This document shows, piece by piece, positions 47,798 through 56,186 of a stretch of DNA of 64,000 nt. The notes beneath the pieces are model-generated. The model ran no database searches. It was not told the origin of the DNA and worked only from the letters and a program-made list of their open reading frames with translations. The stretch covers positions 25,401,411 to 25,465,410 of the forward strand of contig NC_067203.1 of the NCBI RefSeq assembly GCF_026262505.1. Direction: 5' to 3'. The stretch's first letter is position 1, and the number at the start of each line of letters is the position of its first letter. The position numbers and the translations under genes are program-made. Source of the stretch: Trichomonas vaginalis G3. Lineage: Eukaryota; Parabasalia; Trichomonadida; Trichomonadidae.

Positions 47798-49096
47798 ATG
47801 TCTGATGATTTCGAAATTCATGCAACAAATACAATTTATAGAGCAATTTTGGATAATGACAAAGAAAGATTCATCACATTCACCGAAAATGAATGTTTTG
47901 ATGAAAATCAAAATCTTCAAAGTGAATTATATCCATATTCTAATAAAGGATATTCATTACTTGAATTGTGTTGTTACCAAGGAGCAGTTGATTGTTTCAA
48001 GTTCTTAAGGATGAATAATCAACCTATTCTAAAAGAACTTTGAAGATGATGATGTGATTTGTCATTTAAATGATTTAATCATAGAGAAATGGTGTTGTGT
48101 AGGGACAAATCAGATATGCCCTGGTCTGTTATCGAAATTTGTATTTTTATTTGTAGGCTGAGCATTTACTATGATATAGATAGATTCCAATTGACTTGAA
48201 TTTGTAATTGTTTCCAAAAATAAAGGTTTAATTAGTTTTGAAGGAACAAATATCAATTTCGTTGAATCTAATAAATAATTATATTTTTATTCATTGCATT
48301 TAATTATCATCTGTTTCTCCAATTTGGATTTTTTGGTTGATGTAATTCCTGAAAGATGCGTTTTGATGTAAATTGGTACCTGCATTTTCGATCTCATCCA
48401 TCTTTGCTCCAGAATTCTCTGGCTCAAAATAGTTGAAAACTCAATTCTTTTGCTTAGCAATTTCAAAGTTTTGTTGGGATTTGTTATGAAAATTTGGATT
48501 CAATGGATGGTAAGAACGTGCGAACTCTTGGAATTCTCTTAACTGTTCAGGATCTTGTAAAATGTTTGAAGCGAAGTTAATAATAACTTCGATATATTGT
48601 TGTCATTTCCAATCAACGTTCTCTTCATTTTCCAAGATTGGTTTTAAGAGTTCTTAATATTTCGGACTTTTTGGTTCTAAATATGGAATGCGTGTCGGAG
48701 TTTGAATCCATTCGCTATTTGCAACTGAGATAAATGTTTTGGCCCAGCTAGCAATATCGTAAATGGTTCTATAAAGAACAACTTACTTTTTTTCTACAGC
48801 AGTGAATCATTTTAGTAATATTTGGGATCCTGTCCCTTTGTGATTATTTCCTTTCATTTGTTGCAAATATCAATGAAAAGGGTGAACTTGGAAGAACAGC
48901 TCTTCATCACGCAACATAGAAAAATAAAGAATAAGCAATTGAACTTCTTATTTCACATGGGGCAAATATCAATGAAAAAGATAATGATGGACGAACTACT
49001 CTTCATATTGCAGCAAAACATAATATTAAAGAAACTATCGAACACCTTATTTTGCATGGTTCAATTATCAATGAAAAAGATAAATCCGATATATAA
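47798..49096 (+). pseudogene. Second ankyrin gene, broken by an inverted insertion
   Basis: The first part (47,798-48,043) is a close copy of residues about 120-200 of the upstream ankyrin protein (YRAILDNDKERF, SLLELCCYQGAVDCFKFLR). Coding resemblance then stops. From about 48,810 to 49,096 ankyrin repeats resume (DYFLSFVANINEKG, LLISHGANINEKDNDGRTTLHIAAKHN) with stop codons and frame changes, ending with the same KDKSDI-type end as the intact gene. Between them lies an antisense kinase-like fragment (48,300-48,785). The locus is therefore a tandem duplicate that decayed after an insertion or rearrangement. Confidence 0.7.
48300..48785 (-). pseudogene. Kinase-like 3' fragment, inverted copy of the 63.6-kb sequence
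   Basis: Read on the minus strand this segment is about 90-95 percent identical by eye to 63,631-64,000 on the plus strand. Shared landmarks: LYRTIYDI, TFISVA, TRIPYLEPK, ENEEN, FASNILQDPEQLREFQEFAR and NYFEPEN. Both copies carry the same two internal stops (TAA after PKY and TGA after IDWK), so the duplication was of an already broken gene. The copy continues to a stop at 48,300-48,302. It interrupts a degenerate ankyrin gene. Confidence 0.8.
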
Positions 49097-49133
49097 CAAT
49101 TTAACAATGAAGGCTACAATGAACATTAAATAA

Positions 49134-50338
49134 ACAATAACTTTTGTTGAAATAAAATAAAAGTTTCTGAGATGACCGAGTTCCAATTGGTAGCATCTAC
49201 ATATTCGGATAATATTTTGAATATAGGAATCAAGTATTTAACTTGAACACAATTCATACATGATTGCGATGTCACTTCATTTTAGAAAGAATCAAAAATT
49301 TAGCAATAGAACAAATACCGAATGATATTGCAGTCAATGTCAACACCGAACGAAAGATATTATTCATGCCAATGAATTGCTTATATACATGGTGTCTGAT
49401 GAAACTTGCAAACAGTAATATGAATAAAAGTCTCCAGAAAAGGTATTTTCGTTACAAATTGGATATAACTAGGATTTTCTCAATCAACAATAGTATATTA
49501 TAATAGTTCAGTTTAGAGTGGCCACTAAAATATATATAGGTTTACAAAAAAGCAATTTTAGTGGCCATAAATGGGAAATGGTATAATAACTTTCAGATAG
49601 TTTTTATGTGGTGATAGGGACAAATATTAAACAGAAACAAAATATTGCAAAAACATATATCACCTCAATATCATCATTTGTATAACAAATTTGGATAAAC
49701 TAAAAGTCATTCATTAATACGTATTGCTTATTTTAAGGACTTATACTATAAATTGGCAGAAATTTTTCAAAAAGATGAATTAAAAGTGTTTTTATGAATA
49801 AAGTAGTCCAAAATAGTAATATATGTGTGTTTGCGAAGTAAATTTGTTATGAAATCTAACATTTAAAGGACAAATTTTAGAAAAAAAAATTAAAATCTTG
49901 TGAAAAAAGGGAGAAATAGCAGAATAGAATTATCGCACAATGACTTTGTGATACTTTGTCATTATTTTAAAGTAAATCTGAATGAATATTCGATTATTTT
50001 TTATCTTCGGTCCCATAGACGAAAAATAGTTCATAGAAATAATTTCCTGTGGACTAAGTAAGATTTTGATAATGTTCGCTGATATTGAAATTGAGAATTA
50101 TAAATATCGAATGTTTTTTGTTAATCGTTTTTCTCCACAATTTTTGAATGGTGTAAATAAAGTGATCGTTGATTCAGGAAATTATGGAATTTTACTCAAT
50201 ATCATATTTAAAAGATATTTTCTACCCGTCAAAAAATTTTCCAAAAAGAATTGTGTGGGTTTCCTCAAATTTTTGAGATAGCGGTTTTTTGAGGGATGAG
50301 TGTTCAGCAAGTATTGAAAGTTGGTTTGAAGAGTGGTC
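49134..50338. other. Intergenic region with one inverted repeat, no gene seen
   Basis: This AT-rich region contains an inverted repeat TGGCCACTAAAAT at 49,519-49,531 and its complement at 49,555-49,567, separated by 23 bases; it could form a hairpin or be the ends of a very small element. The open stretches at 49,264-49,503 and 50,066-50,281 have no ATG in good context and no recognisable product. Confidence 0.5.
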
Positions 50339-50341
50339 TCA

Positions 50342-50348
50342 TCACTTT
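50342..50348 (+). promoter_or_regulatory. Initiator (TCACTTT) of the enolase gene
   Basis: TCACTTT is a full match to the trichomonad initiator TCA(+1)Y(T/A). The +1 base (50,344) lies 15 bases before ATG 50,359. It falls inside the longer open frame that begins at 50,296 and therefore argues that the true protein starts at 50,359. Confidence 0.7.
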
Positions 50349-50358
50349 ATTTGTTGCA

Positions 50359-51777
50359 ATGAACGCCGAGAACGACGCAATCATCAAAGCAGCTATCGCC
50401 GAAGCAGCCAAGTCTGAAGATCCAATCGGCACACTCTCCGTCCTCCTCAAGAAGAAGGCTCCAAAGGCCCTCATCGAGAAGGTTGTTGGCCGCGAAGTCC
50501 TTGATTCCCGTGGCAACCCAACAGTCGAAGTTGATGTCTACGTAAAGTACCTTGGCCGCATCACACTCGCCGCCCGCTCATCCGCCCCATCTGGTGCTTC
50601 AACAGGTGTTGGTGAAGCTCTTGAACTCCGTGATGGTGACAAGGCTCGCTATGGTGGCAAGGGCACACTCAAGGCCGCCGCCAACGTTACAGAGAAGCTT
50701 TCTCCAGCTCTCAAGGGAATGTGCTTCTGCGACCTCCCAGCCCTCGATAAGAAGATCTGCGATACAGATGGCACAGTTCTCAAGAAGAACATCGGTGGCA
50801 ACGCTTGCACAGCTACATCCTTCGCTCTCGCCGAAGCTGGTGCTGCTATCCAGGAAATCCAGCTCTTCGAGTACCTCGCCAAGGCTTTCTATGGTGGTGC
50901 TGACAAGGTTCCAAAGAAGTTCAAGCTCCCATCTCCATTCTTCAACATCCTTAACGGTGGCAAGCACGCTGGTGGCAACCTCAAGTTCCAGGAATTCATG
51001 GTTACACCAACACGCAAGGTTCCATTCCCAGATCAGCTCCGTATGGTCGCTGAAGTCTACCAGAAGCTCGGTGGCCTCCTTGTTAAGAAGTACGGTCTCT
51101 CCGCTAAGAACCTCGGTGATGAGGGTGGCTTCGCTCCAAACCTCAACGACCCAGAAGAGGCTCTCTCCGTTATCGAAGAGGCTATCAAGGCCGCTGGCTA
51201 CGAAGCTGGCAAGGACATCATGATCGGTATGGATGTCGCTTCCTCTGAATTCTACGATGAAGAGAAGAAGCTCTACGAAGTCGAAGTTGGCAAGTTCCTC
51301 AACGCTGACCAGATGATCGACTACTTCGATGATCTCCTCAAGCGCCACCCAGCTATCGTTTCCATCGAAGATGCTCTCGCTGAACTCGATTACGAGAACT
51401 GGACAAAGCTCAACGCCCGCCTTGGCCAACGCGTCCAGCTTGTCGGTGATGACCTTTACACAACAAACCCAATCACAATCAAGAAGGGTCTCGAGGGCAA
51501 GTGGTGCAACGCTCTCCTTCTTAAGGTTAACCAGATCGGTACAATCTCTGAAGGTATGGAAGCTGCCCGCCTTATCCTCAACGCTGGCCACCGTGTCATG
51601 GTTTCCCACCGTTCTGGTGAAACATGCAACTCCGTCATCGCTGATCTCGCCGTTGCTATCGGTGCTCAGTCCATCAAGACAGGTTCAACAGCTCGCGGAG
51701 AACGTATCCAGAAGTACACACGTCTTCTCCAGATCTACGATTACCTCAAGGAACACGATATGCTCGCTGAAGAGTAA
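50359..51777 (+). CDS. Enolase (phosphopyruvate hydratase)
   Basis: This glycolytic enzyme converts 2-phosphoglycerate to phosphoenolpyruvate in the cytosol; in trichomonads enolase is also reported at the cell surface. The 472-residue form starts MNAENDAIIKAAIAEA. It has an N-terminal extension of about 30-35 residues before the usual start region, VGREVLDSRGNPTVEVDV. Key motifs are intact: SGASTGVGEALELRD loop, NILNGGKHAGG, GDEGGFAPNL, metal ligands in IGMDVASSEF, SIEDALAELD and VGDDLYTTNP, the catalytic lysine in LLLKVNQIGT, and MVSHRSGET. Codon use is strongly biased to C-ending codons and clearly GC-richer than the neighbours, the mark of a highly expressed gene. The start is chosen from the TCACTTT initiator 15 bases upstream. 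Confidence 0.97.
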   Translation: MNAENDAIIKAAIAEAAKSEDPIGTLSVLLKKKAPKALIEKVVGREVLDSRGNPTVEVDVYVKYLGRITLAARSSAPSGASTGVGEALELRDGDKARYGGKGTLKAAANVTEKLSPALKGMCFCDLPALDKKICDTDGTVLKKNIGGNACTATSFALAEAGAAIQEIQLFEYLAKAFYGGADKVPKKFKLPSPFFNILNGGKHAGGNLKFQEFMVTPTRKVPFPDQLRMVAEVYQKLGGLLVKKYGLSAKNLGDEGGFAPNLNDPEEALSVIEEAIKAAGYEAGKDIMIGMDVASSEFYDEEKKLYEVEVGKFLNADQMIDYFDDLLKRHPAIVSIEDALAELDYENWTKLNARLGQRVQLVGDDLYTTNPITIKKGLEGKWCNALLLKVNQIGTISEGMEAARLILNAGHRVMVSHRSGETCNSVIADLAVAIGAQSIKTGSTARGERIQKYTRLLQIYDYLKEHDMLAEE

Positions 51778-52171
51778 GCATTTTTCGTAAAAATTAACGA
51801 TTTCTCTCGACCTTAATTAATTAACTATCTTTTTTTTATAAATATTGTCTTCACATTAAGAAGAAACTATCCAGTTACTTCAAACAACAAGAGAGGTGAG
51901 AGACTTCAATCAATTTGATAGGAATTCAATAATTGATAATAGTTGATGCATAATAGTGCATTTTTCCTGGGAAAATATTTTGTTATGAGATACTTTTTGT
52001 TAGAAATGAGCAAATTAGAAAAATATTGAATTTAATTGTAATTTGAGATAGTTGAAAACTCATTATTTCACCTTATTTCTTGCTACGCTAATTGAATTTG
52101 ATGTGATATTACTAAATTTTAAAAAATAAGAAATTTATAAAGTAGTTAAACATAATAATTTCAAAAAAGAT
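51778..52171. other. Intergenic region between convergent genes
   Basis: About 390 bases of AT-rich DNA hold the 3' ends of enolase and the leucine-rich repeat gene. No hairpin or gene is evident. Confidence 0.6.
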
Positions 52172-53332
52172 TTATTCCCATACAACAGGTGAATCCTCGA
52201 TAGCTGTGCGTGCAAGGTAAGGATTCTTCTCATCATCATTAGAGAAATGAACTGTAAAATCGAGAAGTAATGTCTGAGCGCGAGGTCCTTCGAGCAATTT
52301 AGCATATTCCTCCATAACACTTCTATCTACGAAGTGGTTACCCCAAAGACAAAGGTCACTAATTGAAGTATTCGCTGGCAGAGCCTTGCAAATAGCGAGA
52401 AGGCCAACACCATGAATGCCATTAAGTTGTAAATCGAGTCTCTGTAAATGTGAGTTCTTAACAAGCATTTCAGCGAAAGCTTCAGCACCTTTGTCTCCAA
52501 GTCTGTTACCGGAGATATCGAGTACTTCGAGAGTCTTATTTTCTTTCAGAGCTTTGGCAATTTTCTCTGCGCCAACGCAAGAAATCGAATTTGATCGAAT
52601 ACGAAGTTTCGTAAGTGTCTTATTTTCTGCGAGAGCATCTGCAAGATGGACAGCAGAATCATCACCGATTCTGGCGCCAGCTAATGAGAGTTCTTGGATC
52701 GAATCATTTACACGAAGAGAAAGTAAAAATCTGCGAGCAGCGACATCAGGGCTGATCTTTGGATATGGAGTATCGATGTAAATAACTTTAAGACGGTTGA
52801 TTTGGCCGATAATTGAGCCAAGAATTGTTAAAGCGTTATGAGTCATTCCTGTGTTAGAAAGGTTAATGTTTGTGATTGTTCTATTAACTCTGAGGGCATT
52901 GATGATGAGTAAACAGCCTTCATCACCAATATCATTATAAGCAAAAGATAAATGTGTCAAACTTTGGCTTTGGCTAATAGATTCACTAAGAAGCTTGATG
53001 CCATCAGCTGTAAATTGATTTGACGAAAGATCTATTTCTGTAATTGAGTCGGAATGGCTGATTAATTGAGCGATTCCAGGAAGGATAAGATCTGTTAAGT
53101 TATTGTGTGGAACTTTAATACTATGGATGCAACCACCTTTCTTAAGTGTATCAATGATGACAGAAAAGTCTCTGTCTTCGAGTTTTTGGTAAGTGATTCC
53201 GCCATCTAAGCGAAAATCGAGAGTTGCCTGGCTGTTGTTTTCTAATTCTTGAAGTTCATTTAAGAACTCCTCATTTGGTGGGATTGATGCAGCCTTGCAG
53301 TTCTCCTGATACGCTTCAGAAAGACCTTGCAT
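52172..53332 (-). CDS. Leucine-rich repeat protein, ribonuclease-inhibitor type
   Basis: This 386-residue protein has about nine leucine-rich repeats of the 28-residue ribonuclease-inhibitor (RNI/NLRC-like) type from about residue 75 to 345. Examples are ITEIDLSSNQFTADGIKLL, LTHLSFAYNDIGDEGCLLI, LEVLDISGNRLGDKGAEAF and LQRLDLQLNGIHGVGLLAI. The N-terminal 70 residues are helical and acidic. There is no signal peptide or membrane helix, so it is probably cytosolic, unlike the BspA-type surface LRR proteins of trichomonads. Such repeats bind proteins, for example as RanGAP-like or scaffold proteins; no catalytic arginine could be identified with certainty. Confidence 0.85.
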   Translation of the reverse strand: MQGLSEAYQENCKAASIPPNEEFLNELQELENNSQATLDFRLDGGITYQKLEDRDFSVIIDTLKKGGCIHSIKVPHNNLTDLILPGIAQLISHSDSITEIDLSSNQFTADGIKLLSESISQSQSLTHLSFAYNDIGDEGCLLIINALRVNRTITNINLSNTGMTHNALTILGSIIGQINRLKVIYIDTPYPKISPDVAARRFLLSLRVNDSIQELSLAGARIGDDSAVHLADALAENKTLTKLRIRSNSISCVGAEKIAKALKENKTLEVLDISGNRLGDKGAEAFAEMLVKNSHLQRLDLQLNGIHGVGLLAICKALPANTSISDLCLWGNHFVDRSVMEEYAKLLEGPRAQTLLLDFTVHFSNDDEKNPYLARTAIEDSPVVWE

Positions 53333-53846
53333 TTTTATTGTAACGTATTTTTCTAAGGGAGTTTCCTTGGGTTTTGTGTAAACGCAGATTTAATATAAAC
53401 ATCATAAAATAAATAAATTTTATAGTATAATGTAACTCGAATTTTGCATAATATCTAATGATATTCGATCATTTTTCATAAATTTTCTATATACGTATTT
53501 TACACGACTTGGTAAAGATAACTATCACATGAAAAAAATAAGAAACAATTCCAAAAAAAATTCGAAAAACAAAAAATGTTTTCATTTTGTAAGAATTTTC
53601 CATTATTTTCTCAAAATTCTAAAAAATTTGGAAAAATTAAATAATGCAATCTCTTTTAAAATAACTAGTAATTATATTTTTTCCCAAAATATTTGCTATA
53701 ACTCTATTTTTTTGAAAATTTCAATTTGAATTTTCCATGAATATTTATAATTCTTTGGAAAAAAGCGCTTTAACAAAATTTTACTTCTATCAATACCATT
53801 ATTTGCTCTTATCATGTTAGCACATTAATTGCTAAAAGTGACAGAA
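53333..53846. other. Intergenic region between divergent genes
   Basis: AT-rich sequence of about 510 bases. The open stretch at 53,529-53,729 is Lys/Asn/Phe low-complexity and not called. No clear initiator was found before the next gene. Confidence 0.55.
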
Positions 53847-55415
53847 ATGCTTCCAACCTCAATTCATCATCCAACTCCAACTTTACAATCGATATCAGCA
53901 CAACCAGTTCCATACGACTTCACAATATACATAGATGATGCAAAATATATGTGTCATTTAAATCAATTAATCGAGATTTCTTCAAAAATCACTAAAGATT
54001 TAAATTCTTTTACAATCGAAAAGATCAAAGATCCAAATCATGACTTTCAGATCATTATCGATATATTAAACGGCAAAGCAGTGGAAATTAACAAATTTAA
54101 TTCTTATTTTATTAATGCATGTGGCCAAGCACTTGGTATAAAAGCATTAATTGACGCCACAGTGCCTTTTTGTACAGCACTGATCACTCCTTCTACTGTT
54201 TTAGAGGTCGTAAAGCAACTTGCAGAGCATGATTTAGATTATCATGATGAAGTCGATTTCATAGCAGAAAATTTCATGCAGCTTAAAGATAAGCGTGAAC
54301 TCAAGATGCTTCCAGTGGAAGTATTACAATCAATTATTCAATCAAATAAATTTTCATTTCCAAATGAAGAAGATTTCTTCCATTGGATCATGTCAGTTGT
54401 ATCTACATCAGGTTCTTCCTACAATGTACTCTTCGGATATTGCTTCTTTGAAAAACTTTCGAAGAAATGCATGAGAGAGTTTGTAGACATTGTTTCTTAC
54501 GATTCTATCGAGCCATTCATCTGGAATAGCCTCAAGAATCGTCTTGTACAAGACGTAATTCAGACAGAAGAAGAGGAAGATAGAGAAGAAGAAGATTCAC
54601 CTCCAAAAATGCCACAGTTCCAGCCAGTTATCCAACAGAACCCAGAATTGCCTTTTAACACTCAAATACCTCAATTTATTTCCCGTAGTGAGCCAGTTCA
54701 ACCGATTGCTCACACATTTTCCGAAATTGAGCAGAACCAGAAGCAGCAGTACCAACAACAGAAGGACAACTATGCTCAGCAGACATACTCTGCCCCTGTT
54801 CAGCCTCAACAGCCTACTTCGACGACTCAAGAATTTTATGACGATAATGAAGAGGAAGAAGACTACATTGCGCTCGAATACGATAAGGAATATCTTCTTG
54901 ATGGTGTTATCTCATACATTAAGCGCGAATATCCAGATTCTTGGCAAGATGAAGTTATTATCGAAGGAGGAGGTACAAAGAACTACCAAATCAATCGCGT
55001 TGTTGATTACGACCATCTAGATACATGGTGGGATAACTACGACTCAAATAAAGGCAAATGTCTCAAAGAAAATGCTTGGATCAAGTTTGAATTCGTTGGT
55101 TACGCCTTGGAATTGCAACATTACACACTCGCATCAACAGCAATAAAGCCAAGACAGCACCAGCCCAAATCTTGGATCATAGAAGCAAGTGACGACGGAG
55201 TTAAGTGGGAAGTGGTCGAAACAGTTAACAATTGTGAGGAAATGAACCAAAAAGGTGCCATCATGACGTTTAAGTTGGCCAGACCTTCCAGACCTTACCA
55301 AATTTTCAAATTTACCCTGAAAGCGAACCACGCAAGGCCTGATGGACCAAATGCACACGAATTGTCACTTGGAGCTATAGAATTCTACGGGAGATTGTTC
55401 CCTCTTGATTATTGA
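53847..55415 (+). CDS. BTB/BACK-like protein with C-terminal discoidin (F5/8 type C) domain
   Basis: This 522-residue protein starts at ATG 53,847; the open frame upstream begins only with TTG. Residues about 22-110 look like a BTB/POZ fold (YDFTIYIDDAKYMCHLNQL) and 110-225 like a BACK region (DYHDEVDFIAENFMQL, LPVEVLQSIIQSNKF, EEDFFHWIMSVV). A Glu-rich then Gln/Pro-rich linker follows (about 235-335). The C-terminal 180 residues form a galactose-binding-like discoidin domain: DGVISYIKREYPDSW, WIKFEFVGYALELQHYTL, KSWIIEASDDGVKWEVV and LSLGAIEFYG. This fusion is intracellular in type, with no signal peptide. It may recruit cullin ligases or bind protein or lipid ligands; function inferred only. 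Confidence 0.75.
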   Translation: MLPTSIHHPTPTLQSISAQPVPYDFTIYIDDAKYMCHLNQLIEISSKITKDLNSFTIEKIKDPNHDFQIIIDILNGKAVEINKFNSYFINACGQALGIKALIDATVPFCTALITPSTVLEVVKQLAEHDLDYHDEVDFIAENFMQLKDKRELKMLPVEVLQSIIQSNKFSFPNEEDFFHWIMSVVSTSGSSYNVLFGYCFFEKLSKKCMREFVDIVSYDSIEPFIWNSLKNRLVQDVIQTEEEEDREEEDSPPKMPQFQPVIQQNPELPFNTQIPQFISRSEPVQPIAHTFSEIEQNQKQQYQQQKDNYAQQTYSAPVQPQQPTSTTQEFYDDNEEEEDYIALEYDKEYLLDGVISYIKREYPDSWQDEVIIEGGGTKNYQINRVVDYDHLDTWWDNYDSNKGKCLKENAWIKFEFVGYALELQHYTLASTAIKPRQHQPKSWIIEASDDGVKWEVVETVNNCEEMNQKGAIMTFKLARPSRPYQIFKFTLKANHARPDGPNAHELSLGAIEFYGRLFPLDY

Positions 55416-56186
55416 GTATAGATTGTTCATTAAAAATTTGTATTTAATATATTAATTCAAATACCTTATTTTATTAATCAAACTATATATATATTCATGA
55501 TGTTTTGATCTTACAAAACTTGATATATCATAAACATGTTGAAATTTGAAATGAAAATTATTTTTGTTTTGATAATATATGAGAAAATCATTAAGGATGC
55601 AATATCCTATTCTGAAGATGTTCCATTCACAGCGAATTTTTAGTCGTAAGCAAATATAAATGTTAAAATCCCATATTGGGACTATTTTCAGCCAAATAAA
55701 TGCATATAAATGGTCCCGATAGACCAATCTTGGAGTATCTTTTCTCATTAGCGATGATTTTCGCCATAAATATGTTTGAATATTTCATAAAACATCAGAT
55801 AATTTTTTAATTACATGAGTTGAAAAAGATGATTCCTAATACTCAATTAAGATAATATATGAACAAAGAATCAAATTACATTGATCACATGATAGGAAAC
55901 TAAACATCAAGCATGACACTCTTTATGCGAGAACTGTTCTTTAGGCAACAGTAGAAAAAATTTTGAAGTACTTACCACATTCTGACATGCTCTCATAATA
56001 TCAACATATCTTTATTTTAATAACAAAAAAGTATAACAGCCATATTATGCACTAAGTAGTGATTTGTAATAACTTTTTCCAGATCACAAATATTAACTTT
56101 TTATCATAGCAGAAGTAAGAACAGAATTAATGGAAGAAAATAAAAATAGATATTCATATTTTAAATAGATTATATATATAAATAGT
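55416..56186. other. Intergenic region between convergent genes
   Basis: About 770 bases of AT-rich DNA; the open stretch at 55,452-55,748 on the minus strand is aromatic-rich low-complexity sequence and is not called. Confidence 0.55.

Noticed and set aside
49264-49503. 79-codon ORF upstream of enolase
   Set aside because: Starts with TTG, no initiator and no recognisable product.
50066-50281. 71-codon ORF just before enolase
   Set aside because: No support beyond being open; would overlap the promoter region of enolase.
50552-51609. Long antisense and off-frame ORFs across enolase
   Set aside because: Explained by the biased GC-rich codon use of the enolase gene, which removes stops from other frames.
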